Assembly (NCBI GenBank): GCA_028711445.1
Contig: JAQTSD010000001.1
Span: 1-58,585, forward strand
DNA from: Candidatus Peribacteraceae bacterium
GTDB taxonomy: Bacteria > Patescibacteriota > Gracilibacteria > Peribacterales > Peribacteraceae
DNA: 58,585 nucleotides
Reading direction: 5' to 3'
Shown one piece after another: positions 42,593-51,924 of this stretch. The notes below the pieces were generated by a model. It worked only from the letters and a program-made list of their open reading frames with translations. It made no database searches and was not told the origin of the DNA. Each line of letters begins with the position of its first letter. Position 1 is the first letter of the stretch. The position numbers were made by a program, and so were the translations under genes.

Positions 42593-44815
42593 GTGTTGCA
42601 ACTCCCCCCTTCCGCTTCGATTGTTTCACGCTGGGAGCGGATCCTCCTCGCAGTGTGTGTTGTCGCGTTCTGCGTCAGCTTGCTTCTGCTCTTTCGGCGA
42701 TTCTATGTCGAATCCACCATTCTGCGTCCGTCACCCGGTGGAACATATATTGAAGGCTCTGTCGGCGAACTTCAGCCTCTCATCCCGTGGTTCACTGTTA
42801 CGAACAATGTGAATCGTGATATCGTTTCCCTTGTTTTTGCAGGACTACTCAAATACAACCCGGAGACGAAACATATCGAAGAGGATCTGGCAACACTCTC
42901 AGTGAGTGCCGACAAGCGCATCTATACGCTCACACTCAAAGATGGGCTCTTCTGGCATGACCACACGACGGAGCACCCCCATCCGGTGACCGCGAATGAC
43001 GCTCTTTTTACCTTCAAGACGATCCAAGACCCCGCCTTCCCCAATCAGCTCCTGCGCCAGAACTTCCTCGGTGTGAGCATCGACAAAATCAATGACCGGA
43101 CGATCCGGTTCAAACTTGATGAACCTTACAGTTTCTTCGCGAGTAATCTGACGATCGGCCTTCTTCCGCAGCGGTCGTTCGAAGGGATTCCACCGAGCAA
43201 GATGGATCAGGCGATCGATTTCGGTACCGCACCGATTGGTGCCGGCCCTTATGTATTCAAGAGCATCATCGAAACGGAGATCTCCACCGAAGTGACTCTT
43301 GAACGATTCCCGCGAACCCTCGAACCGACTTATCACTTGAGTCGGGTAATTTTCCGCATCTTCCCGGACTACACCACTCTTCTCTCGGATATCCGGAACT
43401 TGGATGGTGTACGCCTCGTGCCTCGCGGAAAGGATGGGAATCCGATTGTCCCCCACCAATTCAAAGCGAGCAATTATACATTGCCGCAGTACGTTGCAAT
43501 GTTTCTCAATCTCGAACGCCCTATTCTGCGAGACCAGAATTTGCGACTGGGTTTACAATTGGGAACAGACAAACAGGCAATCATCGATGCCATCGGAGAG
43601 ACGACTATTGTCGACACCCCCCTTCTCGAACTGGATACGACCGATTGGCGGTATCAATTCTCCCCGCAGGCAGCACAGGGTGCACTCTTCTCTTCGAATT
43701 GGCATCTGCCCGAGAAGATTCGTCTGCAGAGATTACTCGAGATGAAAGAAGCGAACGATGTCGGTCCGCTCCAGATCGACCCCGTCGTTCTCCTCGATAC
43801 GGGAGCTGTCCTCACCGTAACCGGCTCCGTCGTCGATGTTGGCAGCGGCGCCGCGCTCCTCGATCATTCTGTATCAGTGATCGCAACCGCTACGGGGACA
43901 TGGGCCGTCGCTCTCCCAACGGCGAACGAAACGGGTAGTTTGCGGCTTGGTTACAATCTCGTAAAACTCACCAATCATAAAGGGGCTGTCATCGATTCCT
44001 TTTATCTGTGGCGCACCTCCGATCCCAAGGAATTCCGCAGGGCAGCTGAAGAGCAGCGCCTGCTCGCTCTCTTTGTCCAATCGCGGGATAGGCCGGAAAC
44101 CTTGGAAGAAGACCAACGGATCACCACGCAAGATCTCTTCCTTGATCGAGGAATGCTCCGCCGCAGAATCGAAAGCGATCCAGTGGAGATCCGCATAAAC
44201 GACAAAGGCGATACACTGAAATTGAAACTTCTCACGACTGCCGCTCCTCCCGAATATGGTGAAGTTGCCCGCATCACCGCTGAGCAGTGGCGTTCATTGG
44301 GTGTGGATGTCACGGTAGAAGTCGTCGCTGCCCGCAACATCTTCGAAGATAAACTTCTCCACAGAGATTACGACGTCTTGCTCTTCGGCCAGTCACTCCT
44401 CGACAATCTCGACAGCTTCCCTTACTGGCACAGTTCGGGAGTGCAGAAGCTCACGGGCAACCGCAATGATCTCCGCCTCGATGCGTACAATCTTTCACAG
44501 TACTCTTCTCTTGAAGCCGACTCGCTCTTGGAGCTCATCCGTAAGACACAAGACGAGAAAGAACGGCAACAGTCACTTAGTGATCTAAAGGAGATTCTGA
44601 AAACCGATGTTCCGGCGATCTTCCTCTATTCGCCTCTCTACACGTTCGCCTACAGCAAAGAACTCCATGGCGTGAAACTCGGGGCGCTCTCTCTCCATTC
44701 CGACCGCTTCCTCACGCTGCACAATTGGTTCGTGAAAGAGGAACATGTATTCCTTCCGGGCAAGAGCTGGTGGTCGTTCCCGGGTTGGCTGCTCTCCCTC
44801 CTGCATCTGAGCTGA
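42593..44815 (+). CDS. ABC-type peptide-binding protein (SBP family 5) with inserted domain
   Basis: 740 residues from GTG 42593. Instead of a lipobox it has an N-terminal membrane helix (ILLAVCVVAFCVSLLLLF). The family-5 fold is clear: GSVGELQPLIPWFT, LKYNPETKHIEEDLA, YTLTLKDGLFWHD, VTANDALFTFKTIQDP, and after a break PPEYGEVARITAEQWRSLGVDV and YDVLLFGQSLL. Between about residues 385 and 510 lies a beta-rich insert (VLTVTGSVVDVGSGAALLDHSV...TANETGSLRLGYNLVKL) that looks Ig-like and is not part of standard OppA. The C-terminus has another hydrophobic patch (WWSFPGWLLSLLHLS). Permease genes are not adjacent. It may bind peptides at the membrane. Confidence 0.85.
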   Translation: MLQLPPSASIVSRWERILLAVCVVAFCVSLLLLFRRFYVESTILRPSPGGTYIEGSVGELQPLIPWFTVTNNVNRDIVSLVFAGLLKYNPETKHIEEDLATLSVSADKRIYTLTLKDGLFWHDHTTEHPHPVTANDALFTFKTIQDPAFPNQLLRQNFLGVSIDKINDRTIRFKLDEPYSFFASNLTIGLLPQRSFEGIPPSKMDQAIDFGTAPIGAGPYVFKSIIETEISTEVTLERFPRTLEPTYHLSRVIFRIFPDYTTLLSDIRNLDGVRLVPRGKDGNPIVPHQFKASNYTLPQYVAMFLNLERPILRDQNLRLGLQLGTDKQAIIDAIGETTIVDTPLLELDTTDWRYQFSPQAAQGALFSSNWHLPEKIRLQRLLEMKEANDVGPLQIDPVVLLDTGAVLTVTGSVVDVGSGAALLDHSVSVIATATGTWAVALPTANETGSLRLGYNLVKLTNHKGAVIDSFYLWRTSDPKEFRRAAEEQRLLALFVQSRDRPETLEEDQRITTQDLFLDRGMLRRRIESDPVEIRINDKGDTLKLKLLTTAAPPEYGEVARITAEQWRSLGVDVTVEVVAARNIFEDKLLHRDYDVLLFGQSLLDNLDSFPYWHSSGVQKLTGNRNDLRLDAYNLSQYSSLEADSLLELIRKTQDEKERQQSLSDLKEILKTDVPAIFLYSPLYTFAYSKELHGVKLGALSLHSDRFLTLHNWFVKEEHVFLPGKSWWSFPGWLLSLLHLS

Positions 44816-44954
44816 GTAGTGGCAGGGCATCGAACCTCCTTCTCTCCAAGTTCATTTGTTAAGGATACTGGTGCAAGTTGAAATTTGCAGAGAGCCCACT
44901 ACGAAGCCATTTTCGCTGCTTCTTGCCGCACAGAGTGTGAAGTATTATTGACCC

Positions 44955-44983
44955 TTGACTCAGCCTGACACTGCGGATAAGAT
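44955..44983 (+). promoter_or_regulatory. rplI promoter
   Basis: TTGACT, 17-bp spacer, TAAGAT. The predicted leader is about 45 nt, the second ribosomal-protein gene here with a real leader. Confidence 0.65.
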
Positions 44984-45034
44984 GCTTCGGCTTCGGAGAA
45001 GAAAAGCACACTTATCATCCGAACACTTCGTCCC

Positions 45035-45484
45035 ATGGAAATCATTTTACTTCAGGACATCCCCGGCATCGGTAAGAAGAACGACCTCCTGCTTGTCGGG
45101 GACGGCTACGCCTTGAATTGCCTCCTCCCGCAGAACAAAGCACTCGTCGCCACCCCCACGGTGCGCCGACGCTATGCAGAGCAGATCAAGAGACGCGCGG
45201 AAGAGAAGGAATTGGAGAAGAAGCTCAAGAGCGGTGCCGCCGCGCAGATCGCCAACAAGGAAATCCGCTTCACGAAGAAGGCCACGAAGACCGGCAAGCT
45301 CTATGCCTCCATCACGGAGGAGGACGTCGCCGAGGCCGCGAAGGAGCAGCTGAAAGTAGAGCTCGCCCCGACCGCTTTCGAGCTGGATGAGCCGATCAAG
45401 GCTCTCGGGACCTTCGAGATCAGAGTGAAGATTGTCGATGCCACCTACCCGCTCAAGGTGACGGTCGTGCAGGAGAAGAAATGA
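45035..45484 (+). CDS. rplI: 50S ribosomal protein L9
   Basis: 149 residues. The N-domain is typical: MEIILLQDIPGIGKKNDLLLV, then DGYALNCLLPQNKALVAT. A charged connecting helix (AEEKELEKKLKS) leads to a C-domain with LYASITEEDVAEAA and IKALGTFEIRVKI. L9 sits near the L1 stalk and helps keep the reading frame. Some CPR lineages lack L9, so its presence carries taxonomic information. It is monocistronic, with tRNA-Ile 48 bp downstream. Confidence 0.95.
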   Translation: MEIILLQDIPGIGKKNDLLLVGDGYALNCLLPQNKALVATPTVRRRYAEQIKRRAEEKELEKKLKSGAAAQIANKEIRFTKKATKTGKLYASITEEDVAEAAKEQLKVELAPTAFELDEPIKALGTFEIRVKIVDATYPLKVTVVQEKK

Positions 45485-45532
45485 GAGAGGATGTCCTGGT
45501 ACATTCAGTGTAGAATACTGGCCGGTTCCTTC

Positions 45533-45609
45533 GGGCCAGTAGCTCAGTCGGTTAGAGCGCCGGACTTATAAGCCGGTGGTCGATGGTTCAACTCCATCCT
45601 GGCCCACCA
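45533..45609 (+). tRNA. tRNA-Ile (anticodon UAU)
   Basis: Cloverleaf: acceptor GGGCCAG/CTGGCCC, D arm GCTC-AGTCGGTTA-GAGC, anticodon arm CCGGA-CTTATAA-GCCGG (one A-G mismatch next to the loop), T arm GATGG-TTCAACT-CCATC, discriminator A and encoded CCA. The body resembles tRNA-Ile2 that bears CAU and needs lysidine, but position 34 is T, giving UAU. A TAGAAT box lies at 45511-45516. Confidence 0.88.
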
Positions 45610-45627
45610 TTCAATTTCTACAAAGAT

Positions 45628-46326
45628 TCAATGATCACCCTTGGTTTTTCTACGTGCTTTTTGGACTTTACTGCGAGGTGGTTTTTCAGAATTACTCTCA
45701 CCAGAATATTGTTCATCGTCCTTTCCTATACTTTTACCAAATAGCCAGCTTATAATTATGTTAAGAATGATTGGAATAGAGAATATCCAAACTGGTAGTT
45801 GCTGCATTGCATATGCAACAAAATTTATAATATCATCAATTACAACAAATACAGCAAATGAACTAATTGCCCAATAAAAGAAAATACGTGCAGCCGCCGA
45901 CCATCTCCGTCTGTATATGACAGCTTCTCTTTTAGCTTCATCCGCTGCTAATTGATTTCGAAGATAGGCTTCATTCTCTGGATGTATCCTCTTGAAAGCC
46001 TTGCTTCTCATGTAATGAGCCAAATTTACCAGTTCATTACCTGCGTAATAATTTCTTTTTATTGAAGCAAGAATTGTCAAAGAAAAGAATATCACTGCAA
46101 CAAACCACGCGATCTTTTCTCCATGGCCTGGATTATGAGGAACATTTTCATTAAAAATACCTTGCCAGTATGAAAACAATAGTCCTAGTGCAATGGATGA
46201 TATAGTTATCAGATGCTCAAAGGATTTTATTCCAATATTTACACCTAAACTGAATACCTGATTACTTGCGTCAAACCTGCCTTTTATCTCAGCATCAAAC
46301 GATTGGCATTTGCTAGTATCTTCCAT
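45628..46326 (-). CDS. AT-rich four-helix membrane protein, likely acquired
   Basis: 232 residues. Four membrane segments in two pairs: SFEHLITISSIALGLLFSYW and IAWFVAVIFFSLTILAS, then a charged helical middle (HYMRSKAFKRIHPENEAYLRNQLAADEAKREAVI in outline), then IFFYWAISSFAVFVVIDDI and WIFSIPIILNIIISWLFG, and a Lys-rich tail. The layout recalls SLATT-type membrane effectors, but I cannot confirm it. The gene is visibly richer in A+T than its neighbours and uses many AAA, ATT and TTT codons. It begins 18 bp past the 3' end of tRNA-Ile, a usual site for integrated DNA. Function unknown. Confidence 0.75.
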   Translation of the reverse strand: MEDTSKCQSFDAEIKGRFDASNQVFSLGVNIGIKSFEHLITISSIALGLLFSYWQGIFNENVPHNPGHGEKIAWFVAVIFFSLTILASIKRNYYAGNELVNLAHYMRSKAFKRIHPENEAYLRNQLAADEAKREAVIYRRRWSAAARIFFYWAISSFAVFVVIDDIINFVAYAMQQLPVWIFSIPIILNIIISWLFGKSIGKDDEQYSGESNSEKPPRSKVQKARRKTKGDH

Positions 46327-46394
46327 GCGCTCAATAATAATACGTTTGACATATTTTTGGAACTCCTACGACTACGCTCGGGGCTCGTTCAGGG

Positions 46395-47756
46395 TCAAAC
46401 GCCTGATCTGCTCATGCGTTTCACAAACTCCCTCGCCTCCGCTTTCCGCGTCACTTCACCCCGCACTTGCGCGTCGTGGAGCGCTTTGAGCACCTCCCCC
46501 ACCCTCTCGCCCGGATCGATGCCGAGGAGCTCCATCACCTCATCGCCGGAGATGAGCTGCTTGGGCGGGCGGGGATTGCGATCGAGGAACGTGTGATAAT
46601 CCTGCACGATCCTGCCGTAGAGTGTGTAGTCAGAAGGCTCCGTGCCTGCGATATCGAGCCAGAACAGCTGCAGAAGCTCGTGGAACCACGGGTGGAAGTA
46701 CCAGTGCGCCTTGCGCTCATCGGGCATGGAGAAGAAGTTCGTCATCATCATGTGATGCTCGATCAGCCACGCGATTTTGTTTCGCTGTTTGGCATGGCAT
46801 TGCAACCGCTCGAGGACGGCGGCAGCGATCTCGGCGGAGATCGGCGCATGTGCATCGAAGCGTATGCGTTCTTTGAGATCGAACGTTTTCGCTTTGCCGA
46901 TATCATGAAACAAGGCCGCGAGACGCACATCCAAGTCGTGCTCCTCGATGAAGGACTTGAGGATCATCATCGTGTGATCCCACACGTCGCCTTCGTGGTG
47001 GTAGTCCGCCGGTTGCGCGATCCCCTTGCATGCGTAGAGCTCGGGTATGATGTATTGGAGGATGCGCATCTCCCATAGATCCTCGAATGCACGCTCGGGC
47101 CGCGGTCCGAGGAGCATCTTCTCGATCTCTCGATATTGCCGGCTGCCGGAGAGGTGTTCGGCTAAGGGTGCTCCTTCCATGAGCGCTTGGTAGGTCTCCG
47201 GGTGATACTGGCCGTCCAAAAGAGCCCGGAAACGCACGACGCGCAGCAATCGGAGTGCATCGTGCTTGATGCGCACGCCGGGATCGCCGATGAAGCGGAT
47301 GAGACGCTCCCTGAGGTCTCCCTCTCCATTGAAGGGGTCGAAGAGCATGCGGGAAATGGGGTGCCAGTACAGCGCATTCACCGTGATGTCGCGGCGGACG
47401 GCATCTTGCTCTCTGGTTCCGAAGACGACAGACTCCGGATGGCGCCCGTCCGAGACTTCGTCGTCTTCGCGAAAAGTCGTCACCTCGAACGGGAAACTCC
47501 TTTCCGTCACGATGAGGCTGCCGAGCTCAGCAGCCGAGGCGTCGTGCTTCGGAAAGGTCTTCTGCACCATTTCCGGCGTCGCAGCCGTCGCGATGTCGAT
47601 GTCTTGCGGAATCCTCCCCTGCAGCATGTCGCGGATGCAGCCACCTACCCACCACGTGTCGCAACCGGCATCCGTAAGCTTCTCCACGACTCCGTACGCC
47701 CGCGAGCCGTGGGCGGTCGCGAGTGTCTTATCGACGATATCACGGGGAATGGGCAT
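46395..47756 (-). CDS. cca: CCA-adding tRNA nucleotidyltransferase with HD domain
   Basis: 453 residues. The nucleotidyltransferase head has WWVGGCIRDMLQGRIPQDIDIAT, with the metal-binding DxD, then TFREDDEVSDGRHP and RRDITVNAL. The RNA-binding neck has RLLRVVRFRA. A C-terminal HD phosphohydrolase domain shows YHHEGDVWDHTMMIL and LFHDIGKAKTF. All four tRNA genes here encode CCA, so the enzyme would repair 3' ends. A TAGTGT box (47770-47765) ends eight nucleotides before the ATG. A poly(A) polymerase role cannot be excluded. Confidence 0.9.
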   Translation of the reverse strand: MPIPRDIVDKTLATAHGSRAYGVVEKLTDAGCDTWWVGGCIRDMLQGRIPQDIDIATAATPEMVQKTFPKHDASAAELGSLIVTERSFPFEVTTFREDDEVSDGRHPESVVFGTREQDAVRRDITVNALYWHPISRMLFDPFNGEGDLRERLIRFIGDPGVRIKHDALRLLRVVRFRALLDGQYHPETYQALMEGAPLAEHLSGSRQYREIEKMLLGPRPERAFEDLWEMRILQYIIPELYACKGIAQPADYHHEGDVWDHTMMILKSFIEEHDLDVRLAALFHDIGKAKTFDLKERIRFDAHAPISAEIAAAVLERLQCHAKQRNKIAWLIEHHMMMTNFFSMPDERKAHWYFHPWFHELLQLFWLDIAGTEPSDYTLYGRIVQDYHTFLDRNPRPPKQLISGDEVMELLGIDPGERVGEVLKALHDAQVRGEVTRKAEAREFVKRMSRSGV

Positions 47757-47872
47757 CGCGTGCTACACTACCATCATCCGTCCTTCCTGAGCAGTGCTCC
47801 ACTTCGCCGTCGCCCTTCGGCTTCGCTCAGGGCAACTCGTAGAATGATCTTCGGAAATGTCTCTTCCTCACA

Positions 47873-48694
47873 ATGCTCCACTTTGCTGTTGCCGGCGTCC
47901 CGCTCTCCACCCCCGCGCCCGGCGGTACGGTGGAGGGTTTGCGGAGCTTAAAGAAACTCGGGCTCACGGCGATGGAGATCGAGTGGGTGCGCAGCGTACC
48001 CAAGAGTGAGGAGCGCATGGCGGAGATCCGGGAGACCGCCGAGGAGCTCAAGATGGCTCTCACGGTGCATGCACCGTACTTCATCAATCTGAATTCTCCG
48101 GACCATGCCAAGCTCGCCGCGAGCAAGAAGCGCGTAATTGACGCGCTCACGATGGCGGAGCTCGCCGGCGCACGCTCCGTCTGCGTGCACGCGGCCTTCA
48201 ATCTCGGCATGCCTCCGCAGAAGGTGTACGACAACGTGCGTCGGGCGACGGAGGACATCCTCAAGGCACGGAAATCCTTTTCGCACGTGAATCTCGCCTA
48301 CGAGACCATGGGCAAGCCCACCCAGTTCGGCACGCTCGAGGAAGTATTGAAATTGAGCAAAGAGTTCGGGCTCTACCCCTGCATCGATCCCGCACACATG
48401 CACGCGCGCACGAACGGCGCGTGGAATTCGGCAAAAGAGTGGGATGAGATGTTTGAGCTCTATGAACAGTATCTGGGGAAGAAGGCGCTGCAATCCGTCC
48501 ACATGCACTTCTCCGGCATCGCCTACACGCAGAAGGGGGAACGCAAACACCTGCCGCTCAAGGAGAGCGACGCCCGGTGGGAGGATTTTCTCAAGGTTCT
48601 CAAAAAGCGAAAGATCGAAGGAGTGGTGGTGTGTGAATCACCGCTCATGGAGGATGACACGCTACTGATGCAGAGAACGTTTGAGAAGTTTTGA
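47873..48694 (+). CDS. Endonuclease IV-like TIM-barrel protein
   Basis: 273 residues. The AP endonuclease 2 barrel can be followed by its metal ligands: TVHAPYFINL (His), SVCVHAAFN (His), VNLAYETMG (Glu), PCIDPAHMHA (Asp-x-x-His), SVHMHFSGI (His), RKHLPL and VVCESP (Glu). These nine-ligand positions match the trinuclear zinc site of Nfo. Endonuclease IV cuts DNA at abasic sites in base-excision repair; the same fold also serves sugar isomerases, so the substrate is not certain. No clear -10 box is seen near the ATG. Confidence 0.8.
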   Translation: MLHFAVAGVPLSTPAPGGTVEGLRSLKKLGLTAMEIEWVRSVPKSEERMAEIRETAEELKMALTVHAPYFINLNSPDHAKLAASKKRVIDALTMAELAGARSVCVHAAFNLGMPPQKVYDNVRRATEDILKARKSFSHVNLAYETMGKPTQFGTLEEVLKLSKEFGLYPCIDPAHMHARTNGAWNSAKEWDEMFELYEQYLGKKALQSVHMHFSGIAYTQKGERKHLPLKESDARWEDFLKVLKKRKIEGVVVCESPLMEDDTLLMQRTFEKF

Positions 48695-48724
48695 AACCAA
48701 TGTGCAATTAAAAGCGGATAAGCA

Positions 48725-48822
48725 CGTCATGGTGAGGAGGCCCGCGCTCATGGTTCGAGACGTGCTTCGCTACGCTCAGCACTCCTCACCATGACGAGCG
48801 CGGGCCGTCTCGAACCACGACG
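48725..48822. repeat. 98-bp interleaved inverted repeat, copy 1
   Basis: Order of blocks: A (CGTCATGGTGAGGAG), B (GCCCGCGCTC), C (ATGGTTCGAGAC), hairpin GTGCT...AGCAC, then A', B', C' in the same order rather than reversed. Related copies lie at 51986-52083 and 58144-58241. Confidence 0.8.
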
Positions 48823-48879
48823 TACCTGTCTTGGCACATCATTTTCATCGATTCTATTCAATCCATCAAAAGTCTTTGC

Positions 48880-48885
48880 TAAGGT
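48880..48885 (+). promoter_or_regulatory. -10 box of gap2
   Basis: TAAGGT with a weak TTCAAT 17 bp upstream. The leader to the ATG at 48910 would be about 18 nt. Confidence 0.4.
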
Positions 48886-48909
48886 ACGTTCAACGTTTCC
48901 CCTGCACCC

Positions 48910-49914
48910 ATGAACATCGCCATCAACGGTTTCGGACGGATCGGCCGCCAAGCGCTCCACATCATCCTCAAGAAGTTCCCTGACGTAAATGTCGTCCTCA
49001 TCAATGATTTGTGTGATGGGGCCACGATGGCACACCTGCTCGAATTCGATACCAACTATGGGCACTTCGATTGCGCCGCTTCCTTCGCAGACGGCGTGCT
49101 CACGGTGAAAGGCCGGAAGATCCCTGTCACGCAATCGAAGGATCCCGCAGCACTCCCCCACAAGGATCTCAAGGTGGACGTCGTCCTCGAGTGCACGGGG
49201 AAGTTCTGCAAGCGCGAGGATGCGGCTCTCCATCTCAAGGCGGGTGCCAAAAAGGTGATCCTCTCCGCTCCGGGCAAGGATGAGATCGATGGGACGTTCG
49301 TCCTTGGCGTGAACGAGGGCACGTACGACCCCAAGAAAATGCATATCCTCTCCAACGCCTCCTGCACGACCAATTCTCTTGCGCCGGTGGCCAAGGTGCT
49401 CGATGAAACGTTCGGCATCGAATACGGGCTCATGACGACGATCCACAGTTACACGAACGATCAGGTGATCCTCGATATCGCGCACAAGGACCTGCGAAGA
49501 GCCCGCGCCGCCGCGCTCAACATGATCCCCACGACGACGGGTGCGGCCAAGGCGGTCGGTCTCGTGCTCCCGCAGCTCAAGGGTAAATTGAACGGCCTCT
49601 CGGTTCGCGTCCCCACGCCGACCGTGAGTCTCACGGACCTCACGGTCCTCACGAAGAAGAAGGTGACTGTGGAAGCGATCAATGCCGCCTTCGAGAAGGC
49701 GGCCAATGGTGCCCTCAAAGGCATCCTCGGCGTCGAGAAGCGCCCGCTTGTGAGCATGGACTACAAGATGGACGAGCGATCGAGCATCGTGGATGCCCCC
49801 TCAACCCAAGTCATTGGCGGCAACCTTGCGAAGGTCTTCGCATGGTACGACAACGAGTGGGGGTATTCGAACCGTCTCGTGGAGCTGGCGAAGTATGTGG
49901 GGAGCAAGCTTTGA
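48910..49914 (+). CDS. gap: Glyceraldehyde-3-phosphate dehydrogenase 2, NAD-type features
   Basis: 334 residues. INGFGRIGRQAL opens the Rossmann fold, and VVLINDLCD keeps the Asp that selects NAD. The catalytic Cys is in SNASCTTNS and the His in TTIHSYTND; LDIAHKDLRRARAAALN is the usual glycolytic form around residue 187. The protein ends WYDNEWGYSNRLVELAKYV. It is the likely glycolytic enzyme, paired with gap1 at 30129, which has the NADP-type residues. It stands alone between a dispersed repeat and a hairpin cluster. Confidence 0.94.
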   Translation: MNIAINGFGRIGRQALHIILKKFPDVNVVLINDLCDGATMAHLLEFDTNYGHFDCAASFADGVLTVKGRKIPVTQSKDPAALPHKDLKVDVVLECTGKFCKREDAALHLKAGAKKVILSAPGKDEIDGTFVLGVNEGTYDPKKMHILSNASCTTNSLAPVAKVLDETFGIEYGLMTTIHSYTNDQVILDIAHKDLRRARAAALNMIPTTTGAAKAVGLVLPQLKGKLNGLSVRVPTPTVSLTDLTVLTKKKVTVEAINAAFEKAANGALKGILGVEKRPLVSMDYKMDERSSIVDAPSTQVIGGNLAKVFAWYDNEWGYSNRLVELAKYVGSKL

Positions 49915-49921
49915 AGGAAAC

Positions 49922-49998
49922 AGCCAACAATTATTGGCTCCCTCCACCCCTGGTGGAGCTGATGTAACCCATCCCCTCTCCCCCATTGGGGGAGAGGG
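49922..49998. terminator. Hairpin cluster between convergent gap2 and dnaK
   Basis: Three hairpins: AGCCAA/TTGGCT, CTCCACC/GGTGGAG, and the 11-bp CCCTCTCCCCC/GGGGGAGAGGG around ATT (49974-49998). The last matches a widespread intergenic repeat type. No T-run follows on either strand, so their role as terminators is uncertain. Confidence 0.45.
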
Positions 49999-50012
49999 TG
50001 AGGGGGCAAAAA

Positions 50013-51911
50013 CTACTTTTTCTTCTCCTCATCCACCACCTCCGCGTCCACAACATCATCCTTCCCCTTCTTTCCACCCTTCTCTTCCTTGCCCTGCTTG
50101 CTCGCAGATTCATAGATGATCTTGCTGATCTCCTGTGCCTCGCGTGAGAGCTCTTCCGTCACTTTCTTGAACTCTTCGGTCGATGCATCCTCCTTCTTGA
50201 GGAGATCTTTCACAACTGCGATCTTCTCGTTCACCTTCTTCTTCAGAGGATCAGGGAGCTTCGCATCGTGCTCGCGCATCTGCTTCTCGATATTGAAGAC
50301 CATCGCATCCGCGCCGTTGCGCGCCTCGATCTTCTCCTTCTTCTTCTTGTCCTCCTCCGCATGCACCTCGGCATCTTTCTGCATGCGGTTGATCTCGTCT
50401 TTGGAGAGCCCTGTCGACCCCTGGATGGTGATGTGCTGTTCCTTGCCCGTACCCTTGTCGGTAGCCGTCACATGCAGGATGCCGTTCGTGTCGATGTCGA
50501 AGGTTACCTCGATTTGCGGGATGCCGCGCGGGGCCGGCGGGATCCCATCGAGAATGAAACGCCCAAGAGATTTGTTATCCGCAGCCATCTCACGTTCCCC
50601 CTGTACCACGTGTACTTCCACCGACGGTTGGCTGTCGGCGGCTGTGGAGAAGATTTGGCTTTTCTTCGTCGGGATACGCGTATTGCGTTCGATGATCTTC
50701 GTTCCGACTCCACCAAGTGTCTCAATGCCGAGCGAGAGCGGCGTGACGTCTACGAGCACGATGTCCTTATGGATGTCTCCGCCGAGCACGCCTGCCTGCA
50801 CCGCGGCGCCGATGGCCACCACTTCGTCCGGATTCACGCCCTTGTGCGGCTCACGCCCGAAGATCTCCTTCACCTTGGCAACGACCGCCGGCATGCGCGT
50901 CATGCCTCCCACGAGCACCACCTCGTCAATCTCGCTCTTCTTGAGCTTGGCATCTTTCAAAGCAGCTTCGCACGGCTGTGCGGTCTTTTCGATCAACGCT
51001 CCCACGAGCGACTCCAGCTTCGCACGGCTGAGCTTCATCTGCAGGTGTTTGGGGCCGGTCGCATCCGCGGTAATGAATGGCAGGCTGATTTCTGTTTCAG
51101 CGGCAGAGGAGAGCTCGATCTTCGCTTTCTCCGCAGATTCCTTGAGACGTTGAAGGGCAATCGTATCTTTACTCAGATCTACACCCTGCTCTTTCTTGAA
51201 CTCTCCCAGGATCCACTCGATGATTACCTGATCGAAATCATCTCCGCCAAGCTGCGTATCGCCGTTGGTCGCACGTACCTCGAAGTGCCCCTCGCCTGAG
51301 AGCTCGAGCACCGTGACATCGAAAGTCCCTCCGCCGAGATCGTAGACGATGATGTTGTGCTCCTTGCCTTTATCCAGACCGTAGGCGAGGGCGGCCGCCG
51401 TCGGTTCGTTGATGATGCGCACGACCTCGAGACCGGCGATCTGACCGGCCTCCTTGGTCGCTTGGCGCTGGGAATCGTCAAAATACGCCGGCACGGTGAT
51501 GACTGCCTTATCCACGGTGGTGCCGAGGAAGGCCTCTGCATCCGTCTTGAGCTTCTGCAATACCTTCGCACTTACTTCCTGCGGAAGCATCTCTTTTCCG
51601 CGGATGTCGATGACCGCTCGATCTTCCTTTCCCTTCTTCACTTTGAACGGGAGCCTTTTGGTCTCCTGCTCCACTTCCTCGAAACGTCTGCCGATGAGAC
51701 GCTTGGAGGAATAGACAGTATTTTTTGCGTTCGTGACCGCTTGACGCTTGGCAGCCACTCCCACCAACACGTCGCCGTCTTCCTTATAGGCAACAACAGA
51801 AGGAGTCGTACGGTTGCCTTCCGCATTTGAGATCACCGTCGGCTCGCCGCCTTCGATGACAGCCATGCAGGAATTCGTGGTCCCAAGATCGATTCCAATG
51901 ATTTTAGACAT
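50013..51911 (-). CDS. dnaK: Chaperone DnaK (Hsp70)
   Basis: 632 residues from the ATG at 51911 ([21 protein letters not shown]); the longer frame to 51983 would translate the promoter. The ATPase domain has [26 protein letters not shown] and [13 protein letters not shown]; the substrate-binding domain has [15 protein letters not shown] and [12 protein letters not shown], and a helical lid ends in a Lys/Glu-rich tail [13 protein letters not shown]. It refolds proteins with DnaJ and GrpE, which are not adjacent. A CIRCE site over the promoter predicts heat-shock control by HrcA. Confidence 0.97.
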   Translation of the reverse strand: MSKIIGIDLGTTNSCMAVIEGGEPTVISNAEGNRTTPSVVAYKEDGDVLVGVAAKRQAVTNAKNTVYSSKRLIGRRFEEVEQETKRLPFKVKKGKEDRAVIDIRGKEMLPQEVSAKVLQKLKTDAEAFLGTTVDKAVITVPAYFDDSQRQATKEAGQIAGLEVVRIINEPTAAALAYGLDKGKEHNIIVYDLGGGTFDVTVLELSGEGHFEVRATNGDTQLGGDDFDQVIIEWILGEFKKEQGVDLSKDTIALQRLKESAEKAKIELSSAAETEISLPFITADATGPKHLQMKLSRAKLESLVGALIEKTAQPCEAALKDAKLKKSEIDEVVLVGGMTRMPAVVAKVKEIFGREPHKGVNPDEVVAIGAAVQAGVLGGDIHKDIVLVDVTPLSLGIETLGGVGTKIIERNTRIPTKKSQIFSTAADSQPSVEVHVVQGEREMAADNKSLGRFILDGIPPAPRGIPQIEVTFDIDTNGILHVTATDKGTGKEQHITIQGSTGLSKDEINRMQKDAEVHAEEDKKKKEKIEARNGADAMVFNIEKQMREHDAKLPDPLKKKVNEKIAVVKDLLKKEDASTEEFKKVTEELSREAQEISKIIYESASKQGKEEKGGKKGKDDVVDAEVVDEEKKK

Positions 51912-51924
51912 AGAAGAAAAGGGG

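Noticed and set aside
50116-51299. Two long plus-strand frames over dnaK
   Set aside because: Antisense shadows of a fully conserved dnaK; products are low-complexity Ser/Arg or Leu/His rich.
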